From: Megamerina dolium
Lineage: Eukaryota > Arthropoda > Insecta > Diptera > Megamerinidae
NCBI GenBank assembly: GCA_963854835.1
Contig: OY978527.1
Location: forward strand, 18,819,345 to 18,883,344
Length of the DNA stretch: 64,000 bases
Reading direction: 5' to 3'
Positions 46,641-59,037 of the stretch are shown here, piece by piece (the stretch's first letter is position 1; each line of letters opens with the position of its first letter). A model generated the notes under the pieces. That model had not been told where the DNA came from, did no database searches, and worked only from the letters and a program-made list of their open reading frames with translations. The translations under genes and the position numbers were made by a program.

Positions 46641-47395
46641 TTAAACTTCTAATTGGAAATATACAAGTATAAGGGCTATACAAAGGCTATACCTTCTCAA
46701 TGATTTAAGTTTTAATATACCGTTCAGAGTATCACTAGTACCTATTAAGATCGTTACTTGTGAAATGAATTATGCACACCATGATCCGTTCGCTATTTAT
46801 GTTGCGATTTTAATTCCTATTATTATGTTTTTGGGATAACCTCTCCGCTTTTCACTATTTTATTTGTTGTTAATATCTTTGAAGTTGTTATTTCATGTTT
46901 ACTCTGCGCATGTAAAAGATTATTATATCTTATATGTGAACTAAAATGGAATTAAATAATAATAATAATAATAATAATAAAAGCTTGCTTATTGAATGCT
47001 CATAATTAATTTTATTTTTCGTACATATATAATTTTCTTCAATCATTAATTCCAGCTGATAAAAATTCAGCTGTAACTGATGCGGATACTAGATTGTCCT
47101 ATGCCCCAAGCCGTTTTTACAGAGCTGCTACAGTTATCGGTCACCGATCCATGCGATCAGACGGATGCGCCCCTCGGTCAGGTGGGCTGATAATTGGGCT
47201 CGTTGGGATTGTTCGTATACTTCGCTATTGCTTTTATTTTTGCAATAACCATTTTGTGCATATTTTGTGTATGGCTGAGTATATGGTGATTTGTAAACGT
47301 CGTGAGCCAAAATATGATGCAATAGTTATGCGTCCATATTTTGGCTCACAACACTGGTGAGGAGGACATAAAGAAAACAGAAAACGTGTACTCAG
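46641..47395. other. Intergenic sequence with an ATA repeat and a short hairpin
   Basis: A (AAT)n tract lies at about 46956-46981. A hairpin with 15-bp arms (GTGAGCCAAAATATG at 47302-47316, its inverse at 47335-47349) lies further on. No gene recognised. Confidence 0.55.
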
Positions 47396-49060
47396 AGCAC
47401 TGCATTGAAAAACCTGCTTGGTGTATCTCGATGGCATTATCGTGATGGAAATAGATTTTAACGACCACCTGAAAAAGTTAAAAGACGTATTTGAGCGTAT
47501 ACAATCAGCAGGGCTTAAACTGAATTCGAAAAAATGTTCACTCTTCAGGCGAGAAGTTAAATATCTTGGTCATAAAGTAACAACAGAAAGGGTACATACC
47601 GACCAGGAGAAAGTAGCAGCAGTACAAGAATGGCGCATTCCGATGAATCTTCACGAGTTAAGAAGCTTCCTAGGCTTATGGACCTACTATAGATTTGTTC
47701 CTGGATTTGCAAAGAAGAAAGAAGAAACTATTTGTTTGTGTTGGACACCGATGTGAGTGGCAGTGGAATAAGTGTTGTGATCTTCCAGAACTCGAGTAGA
47801 AAGCAAGGAGCCATGGATAACCGAACGAGTGCAAGAAGATTAATGGAACGACCAAGATCTCTTAATAATTATGGAATACAAGAAGCAGGGCGTACGTCCA
47901 AGCTGGAAGGAAATGGCTAATAAGAGTCCAATAGCAAAGGCATAGTGGGCGCAGTGGCAAAGCCTGCACTTGAGAGATGGATATCTATGATCTTCTAGTG
48001 GTACCCGAGGCAAGAATAAACGAAGTGATTTTATTGGGTTGGATGTCACGACCATTTCGCTGATTGGATTCGGACGTGCAAGCAATGTGCAATGGCCATA
48101 GGTCCCATTAAGAAATTTCGAGGTAAGGTAGGTGCTTCATTTGAGCGAATTTCTATGGACATAGTTGGACCATTTCCACCAAGCCACGCAGGGAAGAAGG
48201 ATGTTCTGCTGGTGATAGATTACTTCAGTAAATGGCTTGAAGTATACCCAATTCCAAGTCAAGAAACAAGTACAGTTGCGGATGTATTCGTCCACCAATG
48301 GATTACTCGTTTTGGTGTACCAAAACACTCAGTCGAAATTTCGAATCAGTTGTATTCCAAAGGATGTGCAGTATTTTGGGTATACAAAAAAACTCGTACA
48401 ACACCTTTGCATTCACAATCTGATGGCATGGTAGAGCGGATCAACAGAACCTTGGAGAAAAGCCGTAGATAAATACCAAAAAGACTGTGATTTTCATATA
48501 CCAATGTTCCTCATGACATATCGATGCTCACAACATGATACGACGGCTACTACACCAGCAATGGCAATTTTTGGAAACGAGTTAAGACTGCCAGCTGATT
48601 TAAAATTTGGAGTCGCAACACCAACGAGATCAACCGAAGGTAATTACACTAACGAAAAGCGGGAACAGCTTGATGAAATACATCAGTTCATCAGAGAGCG
48701 GTTGCAGATGATAAGCGACAAGATGAAGGCACGGTATGATTTAAAAGGAAATTCAAAAGGGTTCTATGAAGGAGAGCCTGTAATGCCTTATAATCCACAA
48801 CGAAAGAAAGGCCTGTTCCCTAAACTACAGACTCATTAGGAAGGACCATATGAGATTCTAGAAAAGATTAATGACGTAGTGTATCATATTCAACGTGCCT
48901 GGAATAAATGAACATAGTTTAAATGAGGGCACTTGGAACGACTTGCGCCATATCGGGGGAAGTATAGAAACTTGTTCGGGACGAACAGCTTAAGGGGAGG
49001 GTAGTGTAACGAGTATCGATGGTTGGTTATTCATTATTAATTGTGAATGACATTTTCTTG
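47396..49060 (+). pseudogene. Second gypsy copy: RT, integrase and start of the 3' LTR
   Basis: Same family as 40311-44148, opposite strand, with stops and shifts. RT: VYLDGIIV (usual YLDD, second D now G), KLNSKKCSLFRREVKYLGHKV. RNase H start: FVLDTDVSGSGISVVIFQ, then a deletion into the integrase flank. Integrase: MDIVGPFPPS, the second D region replaced (HSVEISNQLYS), DGMVERINRTLE (E). The C-terminal part 48504-48839 is open. The polypurine tract is at about 48992-49004, and the LTR begins at 49005 (TGTAACGAGTATCGAT) but is lost after about 50 bp. This copy shows the RT sequence missing from the young element. Confidence 0.85.
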
Positions 49061-49099
49061 ATTTCTTGATTCGGTTCATTTTGTTCATGCCAAATATGC

Positions 49100-49400
49100 C
49101 AAAAAGCCAACTAAAAATGGAGATTTTAGGAAACTTTTTGAGATGCTTTATAAAGATAGAATCGCGAAATTCGCTAAAAGTTGCTCAAATTAATTAAGCA
49201 TTTTTTGGCGATGGAGTTTTAGTCATAGCGAAAATCGGAATCCGGCTACTGATATGCGATAAAGTTAAAAACGGATCTCCCTTGCTCAGATTAGCAATGC
49301 GTCTGTCCTCAACTGAAGTGGTTTTTCGTGGTTTCTGGCGCGGTATATTTTCAAAAGTTGAATTATTTTTATATTGTAATTTTGCCATACCTTTCAAAAT
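49100..49400 (-). pseudogene. Tc1-like transposase N-terminal fragment
   Basis: The minus strand reads PRQKPRKTTSVEDRRIANLSKGDPFLTL, the linker with the GRPRKTT.xxDRxIxxLxxxDP motif between the two helix-turn-helix units of Tc1-like transposases. The catalytic domain is absent. Differs from the Tc1 element at 26.4 kb. Confidence 0.65.
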
Positions 49401-49599
49401 ATTGCCATATTATTTTTCTTTCAGTAGGATTTGAACTTTTTTGTTTGCCCATCGTATTCCAGTAGATCTAGTATTACGTATTTATTAAAAACTATACTAA
49501 AAACACTATTTTCTTATCAATAACGTTTTTTAACGTATGGTGAATTAGTTATATGAGCAGAGCATATATAATCTTATTTGACGTGTTTCACTGTTCGGG

Positions 49600-50760
49600 A
49601 AAACCTCAAATTATTAATTTGGATTTGTCTACTGTAAACAGTTGGCCAAATATCAAAGTTGCAGAAAATAGTGGCGTAGTAATAACGCGAAGCATAGAGT
49701 GATGTTTGCGCTGACAGTACACACAAGAGTGTTTACTAGCAGTGGCCATTTTGCTGTACAAACTTAATTCGGTCGAGTACCGAAAGCTTATTGAATTTTT
49801 TTGCAATACTTTACAGCATGACTGACATTGCAAAATTTGCATAGTAACAAGAGATTGACTTTTTTTATTCTTGTGAGAATCACGAGCGAGGTGATTACAA
49901 TTTACTTCCTTGGGGTGAAAGAAATTTTGTCTTTCTGGTACATCGTACCTGCTTGTTAGAGCCTCATCTAGTTGGTATTTTCTGGAATTGAGGAATTGTT
50001 CCCAGACCGACAAAGTATCTTGGGGCAACTTGGTTAAGCAGATATGAACAGCGGGCAAATTCAGTGGCGTCTTAATTTGATCGTCAACGAGAACTCGCCT
50101 GTTTTCAAATCGCGCTTTCAATGCACACCACACAAGTTCGAAATTGTCATCACTTAGAGAAAATCGTTTGATGATTGTACCAGCTTTCCCTTGGGTTTTA
50201 TACCGGAGGTGGTATAATTTTTGGGCAGGTGTAAGTTTTGGGTGGTTTATGTAGACGTCAGTGTACATGGCACGAAATGACAACCCTTCTTCATAATCAC
50301 CAGAAAAAACTTCAGTATCTCAAGGGAACTTGAAGAGAGATATTGGGAAAAGCTATTTGTCTTTTGCGATTCTCCTAGATAGGTACTGAACTTGCTCTGA
50401 AAGCGGAGTAGAAAGACTTGAGCGTTGCATTTAGAATTTGCAAGTATAGTATTGATCAGAGTATATATCAAAATTTGCTAGCTGAGAACTTGAAATTTTG
50501 AGATACGTCGCTGTCATCAGCCATAAAAACATTCTCAAAAGCCGACCATACTTGAGACCAACAGTCATCTAGAGCTTCTGACCTGTACGAGTGATTCAAT
50601 GGGAATTGTTTTGAATTCAACACAGAACTGAATGAGGTCATAAGACTCGAAAATGAATTTGTGTAAAGACGAAATTCGATTCGTAAAGACGCTGAGCAAG
50701 GAGGATTTTTCACGGCTTTGCTTTTATTTGTGAAAAATTTTGTGATCGGCATTTTGGGAA
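49600..50760 (-). pseudogene. BEL/Pao gag remnant
   Basis: The frame 49606-50283 reads YTDVYINHPKLTPAQKLYHLR, FELVWCALKARFENRRVLV and LTKLPQDTLSVWEQFL, the conserved gag of BEL/Pao retrotransposons (DUF1759-type; usual VY.NP.LT...K..YL and ALW..L..RF.N.R.L). The N-terminal gag half (about 50290-50750) is recognisable in shifted frames (ALDDCWSQVWSAFENVF). No zinc knuckle, protease or RT follows. Frameshifts at about 50285. Confidence 0.75.
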
Positions 50761-50985
50761 ATTGATTACGGAAATGTGAATTGGATATGTGGAATGTGTT
50801 AGAATTCAAAATTATTAAGCAAATCAATAGAGAGTTGACTGCCTGACGGACTGAAAAATTTAATTTCTGAATTTGTAATAGAGAATTACAATATAGTTTA
50901 GCGAAAAGACAGCAAAGGAAAATATAATTTCAAAACTAAAAAAAAGCACGCGATGTGCAAAAAACGGACTTTTAATTTTAATTGA

Positions 50986-52181
50986 TATGCGGTCATTTGA
51001 AAAGTTTCGAGCCTGGCTCATAGATACTAGTGCTATCTACCAGTGAATTCATGTTCAATGATTCATCTTTCGTATGAACACGTGTAAAATTTCAAATCTA
51101 TCTGGCAACCCATTCTTTAAGCTGCTTGCAATTGACGTGTCGCAGTGTGTTACTAAAATTGAAAAATTGAAAAATCGTGCCATTATTGAATATTTATTTA
51201 AAAAAGATTTATTTGGACAAGAAATCTATACTGATAAGATAAATGCGTTAAGTGAATGTGCTCCTTCAATGCAACAGTGAAAAATTGAATGGTTGAATTG
51301 AAACGTGCTCGTACACGTATTGAAGATGAACCACGCACTGGACGTCCAAAATGTGCATCGACACCAGAAATCATTGAAAAAGTACATGTTATTGTTTGTG
51401 AAATTCCAAGTGCGACTATGTGTGAAATAGCTGATACCATAATCATCTCAGATGAACGAATACTCCATATTTTGCATGAAGAATTACGTATGAAAAAGGT
51501 GTTTCGAAAACTGGTGCCGGATACGTTAACAGTTCAATAAAAACTGAATCGATAATAAATTGCTCAGCGTAATTTGGAGCATTTTAAGCAGAATAAAACC
51601 GATTTTATGCGTCGTTTTATAACTATGGATCTACCAGAATGATCCTAATTTGAAACCAGAACGATTACAGTGGACTGAAGCTGGCTGTTTAGCTCCAAAG
51701 CAAGTGAATCGCACACGATCAGCGAAATGGTTATGGCATCACATTTTTTGGTTTAAATTTTGTTGATTGATTATCTTGAGAAAGGTAAAACAATATAATT
51801 GAATCCAGAAGAAAAAATCATTTTTCATCAAGACAACGCGAGGACGTGCGTTGTGTTTTCACAATGGTTAAATTCAAGGGATTAAAGTACGAATTGCTTG
51901 ACCATAGACCGTATTCACCAGATTAGGCTCCCAGCGACTACTACCTGTTCCAAAACCTAAAACAATTCCTTCATGGAAAGGGTTTTTCGTCGAATGAAGA
52001 AGCTATAGCACCCGTAGATGCATATTTTGCAGACCTTCCGGAATCGTACTTTAATGATGGGATAGGTTTATTGGAGGAGCGCTGGACTAAATGTATTGAA
52101 CTGCTGTGAGATTATACTGAATAAAAAACCAAAATAACTGTGTTTTCATACTTAAGCTAGAAACTTTTCAAGTGACCTGTA
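50986..52181 (+). mobile_element. DD34D mariner (third subfamily) with both ends
   Basis: A 1192-bp element (50988-52179) flanked by TA (50986-50987, 52180-52181). Inverted ends share GGTCAYTTGAAAAGTTTC. The transposase is broken: WMVELKRARTRIEDEPRTGRP, VREIPSA..IADTI with HILHEELRMKKVF intact in 51289-51540, then a stop. NKTDFMRRFITMD (first D), IIFHQDNARTCVV (second D) and a damaged third block follow, with EERWTKCIELL at the end. Confidence 0.85.
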
Positions 52182-52793
52182 TAATTTTGCCTTGAATTAT
52201 AGAGAAAAGAGAACTCAAGGGACAGTAATCAGAAATGTTATCAGTAGTATATAAATTTGAGGTATTAATGCAAAATATAATGGAAATATATTTGCAATTT
52301 ATATTCATATACAATTATTAATACTAATAATATAATATACTCTTTACTGCAAATTACTATTTCAAAAAATATATTGAGGAATATAAATTATATCTAATAA
52401 TACGTCAGAATGACTTAGAGTAACCCGGTATTCATTTTAGGGGGAAAGGAAATTGTCAGGTGGCACCACGATCATAGATGTACAGAAAGAGAGTACAAAA
52501 GTGTGTATTGTGTGTTGTTGTCTGCTCTGATGATTGTTGTTAAGTAATGTTATTGTATACACTGGTAATGTATGAAGTTGATTTTGTTCTTTGTTGTTTG
52601 TATTCCACTACCATTTGACGTGGATGATTTCGAACTTCGAATGAAGGAATGTAGTTTAATAGATACCATATGAATTTAAAAATGATGTATAAACCCATAG
52701 TGTGGTAGGTCAAAGAGAGAGAGAGAGAGATCATTGTTCTAAAGTTGTGAAGTGTTAGAATGTAAGAAATTGTAAATGCTGAGATCCTATTTT
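52182..52793. other. AT-rich intergenic sequence
   Basis: An AG dinucleotide tract lies at about 52714-52729. No gene recognised. Confidence 0.5.
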
Positions 52794-53120
52794 GAGATTT
52801 TTATTTTGTGAATGTTTAATTCTAATTCGAACCAACTCTGTTTAATCACTGGATTCTGTCAATAATTATTGAAACACTTATTTTGTACTAACTATATGCC
52901 GTGGTTGTAAATACTTGTATCTCGAACTGAAGCTTGAAGAAGTTGAACGGCGTGGTTCCATTAAATGTTGGTGGCTTTAGTTTCTACACCACCTACAACA
53001 GTGATTCTCTAATCACTGTTGTAGGTGGTCTGATTATTTTTAGTAGATTGAGTTTGTGCTCTAATTTCTTGAAATTATCTTCCCAGTCGTCGACATGTTC
53101 CTTCAGCTTATCATGTATGT
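52794..53120 (-). pseudogene. Gypsy LTR and gag fragments with inserted hairpin
   Basis: 52794-52905 matches the first 110 bp of the LTR at 40311 (TTTTATTTTGTGAATGTTTAATTC). 52918-53115 matches the gag coiled-coil region of the young element (minus strand, GTAATTTCTCGAATTTGTC region). The two are joined by deletion. A perfect 19-bp hairpin (52988-53029) sits in the gag part. Confidence 0.8.
52988..53029. repeat. Perfect 19-bp hairpin inside gag fragment
   Basis: ACCACCTACAACAGTGATT, loop CTCT, then the exact inverse. Only the right arm's flank resembles the gag sequence at 43070, so the left arm looks templated from the right. Confidence 0.92.
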
Positions 53121-54390
53121 TACCACGAAAATGTAAAAAGGCGACCCCTAAGTTCGGCCAAAAAATTTTTTCTCGGATTTGCCTTCCAAAACTTCATATT
53201 AGGGGGTGTACGGCGCACTTTTTTTTAGGTATGGCTTAATGTACACATAAGCTTTACATACATAACTTACATAAACGCGTTATTTTCCCAACAATAAAAA
53301 TCATAAAATTTAGATCAAAATACTTGGTTTTTGTTTTTATCTTTTTATTGAGAAATACGTACATATATGTACATGCATTTGAGTTTAAATCCGGTTTACA
53401 AATCTCATCTGCAGCAATATATCACTATATTAGTTGTTGCGCTAAATGATACTTCCTCTCAATTCTCTCTCTCATACCATCACGAATCTCTCTACGAGAG
53501 TTACGATAAATCGATTGTTTATCACATCAATTAAAAAGGAAAGGAGATTCCTTGTTTTGCTTTTTTCGTTTTGGTTTTTACATAAAAATACATAATTATA
53601 AATTAAGAAGAATCTCAAAGCAAGCAATAAAGGTATTTCGTCATCATACGCAACAACAAAAGGATACTGATATGTCTTGGGCTATGCACATACAATACAT
53701 TTGATTACAAGTATAGCGGTATGATGTATTGTTGCTAAATTTCTTTCCCCCAATTTTGTTTTTGCATACGAGTATGTACTTACAATAACAGCAAAATATA
53801 ATTGTATTTGCTGGAAGTTATATACAAGAAAGATAATTGCAACTACAATTGTATACTATTTTCTATTGAGAACACACCCAGTGAGGAAAATAGTCACTCT
53901 CGACCCTAAGTTGCTACAGTGCGAACAAACGCATATAATTGTTTTTTTTTTTTTGTGCGAAATAACATATTATAAGTTGTGGAAGGTTGTATACGGTGAC
54001 TGCCAAACTTTTTTTCGGCCACGCGATGATATTCCTATACATTTTTCAAACGTGTACCTTCAACATAAATATCATCCCTTCTCATTGCTATTGAGCAATA
54101 TTCTTGATTATAAATTAATTTATACATACATATCCCTTACATGAAGTCCGCAATTCAGCTGAATCGAATACAAATTTAAAATAAACTCAATATCGTACTG
54201 CCATAAGTTTACCTATTGTTTCCCCTTAACTTTACTGAGGGAGACTACGTCATTTGGACTAATCTCTTGCCAGACACACTTTGACAACCCATCTTTGTAA
54301 TTTGTGAGAGCATTACTACAGATTTGTCTTAATCTTTGTCTGATATTTAAACGTATCTCATACTTTCCTTCTGTGACATTTGATTTGACG
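53121..54390. other. AT-rich intergenic sequence, no gene recognised
   Basis: No coding domain or element boundary recognised. Confidence 0.45.
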
Positions 54391-54394
54391 TTAA

Positions 54395-55190
54395 TCAAAT
54401 GTGTCTTTGGGAGAAATCATTAAAAAATAAACGTGAAATTCCTAATTGCAGCGACCTCGAAGCTTTTCTTACAGATCGGTATCAGGCTTTGGAATCAGTC
54501 GCAGATATCCGAAGTGGTTCTCGGCAATCCAGCCAACCGGAAACTCAGACAACCATCGAATCAGCAACTCAGTCGATTCAACCTAACCAAGCATGCAAAA
54601 AGACCTCCCGTAGACTCAGGGAATCAACATTTATCATGCTAGGGTATCCAATCGGAGATGTCCATTATGCCGAAAGACACACCGTTTTCACCATTCTCCC
54701 GATTTCCTTAAATTATTGGTTGATTAACACTACAGCGTAGTTAAAAAACACAAACTGTGTATCAGCTTTTAGAATCATCAGCAGAACGTTCGTGTCAGAG
54801 TACTTGTTCTTCTCTGCTGCAAGCTGTTGCGAAGGAAAAACACAATACAACTTTGGATACGCAACCATCACGACAATCCTCCATCCAGTGAATTCGACAT
54901 CCCGTAGAATGCTATCATCGTTTTCCCGCGATCATCTCTTCGTATTAGATGAATTAAGCACCCGACACGAACTAAAGATAGAAAACACCCCAAATGTTCG
55001 TAAACAAACCCTCACAATCACTAAAGACGTTAGTTCTTTGCCTACTACTGTCACAGACATGCTGCCTACTATATATAGGCAAGCACCCCCTACGACACTG
55101 TACGGAGTTCTCCAAACTTATGGTTGATATGGTTGAAGAGAGAATCCTCTGTGCGCATCAGCTTGGGAATATCGCATACCTTTGCAAAAT
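54395..55190 (+). pseudogene. BEL/Pao gag remnant, 5' part
   Basis: CLWEKSLKNKREIPNCSDLEAFLTDRYQALESVADIR is the BEL gag segment after the capsid-like region (usual LWExSLKxKxxIPxWxxLxxFLxxRYxxLE). A glutamine/serine/threonine linker follows, then after shifts HPLRHCTEFSKLMVD, the start of the zinc-knuckle region (usual HPLRxCPEFxxLxV). It continues past the SINE at 55191-55558. Older than the SINE. Frames break in several places. Confidence 0.65.
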
Positions 55191-55568
55191 AGTGGGTGCC
55201 GTAGCTCAGTGGTTAGTGTGTTCGCCTTCTGATCTGTAGGTCGTGGTTCAATCCCCGGCTGATACATAACAAATTTAATATCGATAAGATTTTTCTTTCG
55301 AAAGGTACCCACCTGTCGGCAAGTAATTGGCAATTCTTCCGACAGTAACAACTTGCCATGAAAAAGCTTCTTAAAGAACTCTGTGACAAAGCTCAGAAAA
55401 AGTGATGTCACAAGTGTTCTGCCGTTCGGAACCGGTTAAAATAAGTAGGTCCCTTCTAATATTGTCCAAAATTTAAGACGCCCAACAGTAATGGAAGAGA
55501 AGCTCGGCCAATGAGCCCTTTGGGGCTTTATGTGCCACATATTTATTATTATTTTTTTTTTGCAAAAT
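55181..55568 (+). repeat. tRNA-derived SINE, copy C, with target duplications
   Basis: Body 55191-55558. Head GGGTGCCGTAGCTCAGTGGT (A box) and GGTTCAATCCC (B box); the rest matches copies A and B. TTTGCAAAAT flanks it (55181-55190 and 55559-55568). It interrupts the BEL gag zinc-knuckle region: GISHTF before it and AKCYSKFSCSLCGKQHHFLLHR after it read as one frame. Confidence 0.92.
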
Positions 55569-55720
55569 GCTACAGCAAGTTTTCATGCAGTCTTTGTGGT
55601 AAGCAACATCATTTCTTGCTTCACAGAGCACGTCATGGGCCCAGAGCAAAGCAGAGAGTGCAGAAAATCACTATCCACAGGAGACTTGTTCCGAAACAAA
55701 AGGAAAATTAGTATTGGCAC
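55559..55720 (+). pseudogene. BEL/Pao gag zinc-knuckle remnant, 3' part
   Basis: SKFSCSLCGKQHHFLLHR matches the CxxCxxxHHxLLH zinc knuckle of BEL gag. Continuation of the remnant before the SINE. Frame lost after about 55700. Confidence 0.7.
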
Positions 55721-56325
55721 ATCAACGTATTCGATCCCGCCTAATAGTGGCCCCCCAAAACTGCTATCACGGAAATGTTCAAACAAGACGATTCTGATCG
55801 TCATACGCATCCCTCTCTCACTTTGTAGATGAATACCAAAATACTGTGCTAAGATTGATATTGTTATTGCACATTTTAATTCCATTGTTTTTGCTGTAAA
55901 TACTGCCGAATGTTCTTACTTGGTGTTCTTTATGGTAGTCAGTTGTTATATGTCTTGGCGGACATGCCAAAAAACCGCACGTATCAATGCAATGCCTTAG
56001 CCGCGGTCGTTAGTATGATTGACTGAATGAATTATGTAGCAATTACACAACACAACTGATTAATACTTTATTATTTATTATTATCATTAATGATTGTAAC
56101 TTAATTAACCAACTAGTATATAAGACTAGTTAATCAATAAATAACTACCTTTCTTCAGTTGAAATTCAATAAGAGCATTTCTTTTGTTTTTCTGAAAGGT
56201 ACGACTCGGTTCAAGTGACATTTCTGCAAAGAATTTCATTAAAATCTATAAATAATCAATTCAATCCTGTGTATGTGCTGGCATTGAAACTTTTAGACAA
56301 ACAGATCAACTCGGTTTAGGTGCCA
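55721..56325. other. Intergenic sequence
   Basis: No gene recognised. Confidence 0.45.
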
Positions 56326-57903
56326 TAGATGAATCCGGGAACTCTAGTTGAACACTACTCATTTAGAACAGACTGGGATGTATATATACCAATATTCCTC
56401 ATGGCATATCAGTGCGCAGAACATGATACGACGGCTACTACACCAGCAATGGCATATTTTGCTAATGATTTAAGACTGTCAGCTGATTTAAAATTTGAGC
56501 CGCAACACCAACGAGAACAACCGAAGGCAACAACACTAGCGAAAAGAGGTGTTACCTGGATGAACTGGATGAAGTACATCAGTTCATCAGAGAGCAATCT
56601 CAAATGATAAGCGATCAGATGAAAGCCAGGTATACTTGAAAGCAAATTCAAAAGGGTTCTATGAAGGAGAGCTTGTAATGCCTTATAATCCACAATGAAA
56701 GAAAGGCCTTTCCCTTAAACTACGGACTCATTGGGAAGGACCATATCAGATAATTATCAAAGTTAATGACGCGTGTATCATATTCAACGTGCCTGCAGTA
56801 AAAGGGCTAAATTTAAAGTGTACTTGGAACGAGTTGCGCCATATCAGGGCGAACCATAAAACCTTGTTCGGGTCGAACAAGTTTAAGATGAGAGGAGAAC
56901 AGTGTAATGAGTATCAATGCTTATTTATCACTAATTGTGAATAGTACGAAGAATGGTGGCATCGAAACGAATGTCAGCAAAAAGGAATAGGCGATAACCA
57001 GAACAAGCGAACGAGATAGAAAGAGAAGAAATTCGATTACAATAAAGGAAGATTCTGGAGTGTTGCCACAGAGTATAAATAGGGCCAGTTTTTAGACGAA
57101 TCAGTCAATTCAATTCCGAGGGTATTAAAGGCAATATAATAGCCTAGACAGACGGCAGCCTAATTCCGGATTACCGGCGCACTTAATCCGAATAAAATAA
57201 TAACCTGACAGACGGCAGTATTGCGGATTAACTAAACGGCTGATTGCTGTTTTATTAGGTCTGTCCACTCACATTACTATCACTATCAATTTCTGTCAGC
57301 TATCACTCTCGATATGAGAAAATCTACAAGAAGTACGTGAACTGAAAACTATCAGAAACTTGTAAATTGACATTCACCGTTCATAATTGACATCTGGATT
57401 TATTTGTTCGACAATACTTTTCATGTTGAAAACTGTAAACAATTGTTGAAAGTTTTTTTGTGAACGAACATACCTAATTTTTTGTAAAATGGATCTAGAA
57501 AAATTCACAATAGACAATTTTTAGCGGTGTTGCCAGCGCAAATTGACCTAATCCTCTTTTATTTTGAGAATTAACTCATAGAGTTTATGCGGATTAGCTG
57601 TAGTTAATGCCCGAGTTAATTCGAATTAACTCGGTAATCCGGAATTAGGCTGCCGTCTGTCTAGGCTATAACACGATAACTAAATTAGCAAGTACATTAA
57701 AGATTGATTGTAAATAGAAGTATTGATTAAATAAATTGTTGATTGACTAAATAAATTGTTGATTATTAATTGACTAAATTGACTAAATGGTTGTTGCACA
57801 TATTTAGTACAAAATAAGTGTTGGAATTATTATTGACAGCATCCAGTGATCGAACAGGGTTGATTCGAGTACAACTAAACGCTCACAAAATAAAAACGTA
57901 ACA
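56326..57903 (+). pseudogene. Third gypsy copy: integrase C-terminus and 3' LTR
   Basis: DWDVYIPIFLMAYQCAEHDTTATTPAMA is the integrase C-terminal region of the same gypsy family; the rest to 56860 is frameshifted. Polypurine tract near 56885-56902. A complete but diverged LTR runs from 56903 to 57903. The MITE at 57140-57668 is inserted in it; without that and its 3-bp duplication the LTR is about 470 bp, with a TATA box GAGTATAAATAGG near 57070. Confidence 0.85.
57137..57671 (-). mobile_element. PIF/Harbinger-type MITE, copy 3
   Basis: A 529-bp element (57140-57668), opposite orientation to copies 1 and 2, same 37-bp terminal repeats, more diverged interior. TAA on both sides (57137-57139, 57669-57671). 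Inserted in a gypsy LTR. Confidence 0.92.
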
Positions 57904-58194
57904 GTATGTAATGTATTTATATTTCATATATGTATATAAGTATATGTTACATATGATATGCTGAATTACGTAAATTCATTGATTAAATAAACCGACAAAA
58001 CAAAACGCCAAATAAATCAAAAACGAACCGAAATCTTGGAATGTCTCGAATGATTTTTACGATTTTGTGTTGTTCTCGCTATTGTCATTGCGAAAGGAAG
58101 TTCATACTTAAAAAGATAAGAGCGTTCTCCATTGCTTATCTATCTTAAAAACAGTTGTTGTTGAGCGAATATTGATCGAACACTAAATCATGCA

Positions 58195-58238
58195 CATACG
58201 ATATTCTTTGCACACATGTGTGCAAAGAATATCGTATG
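58195..58238. repeat. Perfect 44-bp palindrome
   Basis: Half CATACGATATTCTTTGCACA plus CA, immediately followed by its exact inverse, with no loop. Confidence 0.97.
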
Positions 58239-58268
58239 GGCTTGTGAAGATGTCTAGTATTTACACTA

Positions 58269-59037
58269 TAAAGAAATCGTCAAACAGACGCGGTACGGTA
58301 CAGTGCGGTATAATCCCGTACGATATGCCGTATCAAATACCATGGCGGTATATGAGAGCACTCAAACAGACGCCGTATTGTAAGTGCGGTACACTGTGGT
58401 ACAAAACTATACCGCAGCATGCACAGTTGACCGCGCGGTTCAAGCAGATATATCGTAGGCAGAGTTGCAATTCAGAGCTAGAGTTCTACCACATATTTTA
58501 TTTACATAAGTTTTATGGATTATAAATTTAATCTTATTTTTATAAAAACGTGAGTTTAAAAAATGCTCGTAATATATTTGTTGTCATAAATGTAATATTT
58601 TTTGGCTATGTTTCTCAAAAAGTAAGAAAAATATAGTTGAACTTTTACGTTTGTTGAAAATTTATTTTTCAAATACTTTAATGCAACTTTATACAATTTA
58701 AGCCAGTAAATTAATGTGTTGTGAATAAGTTCCATCTTCTTTTCTTCCCATATATATTTCTAGAACCCATCTTCATTTTCCGAAACATAGAACTTTGCAG
58801 GTTAAACCAGAGATATACTCATACCTTTTGTTTTTTTCAACGAGAAGAGCTGCTAATAGCAATAATTCGTTCTCGGAGCTTCAGGTGTCCATCACGAAAA
58901 TCAGAATTATAACTATAATTTTAAAAGGAGGAATGAGTTTCAAGTGGTTTATGAGCTGGCAATTTGAGCTCGCATTGCAACAATGTTTCTTGCTGTACCG
59001 CACTATATTGTGCCGCATCTGTTTGAGGAGTCCTTAA
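58269..59037. mobile_element. Probable PIF/Harbinger-type element, 763 bp
   Basis: Ends AGAAATCGTCAAACAGACGC (58272) and the inverse of AGGACTCCTCAAACAGATGC (ending 59034), flanked by TAA on both sides. The end motif also recurs just inside the left end (58355-58390, CTCAAACAGACGCCG). TCAAACAGA and AGTGCGGTA blocks are shared. No transposase recognised inside. Assignment rests on the TWA duplication and end structure. Confidence 0.55.

Noticed and set aside
55193..55262. tRNA gene
   Set aside because: Same SINE head as above, inserted in a BEL gag remnant.
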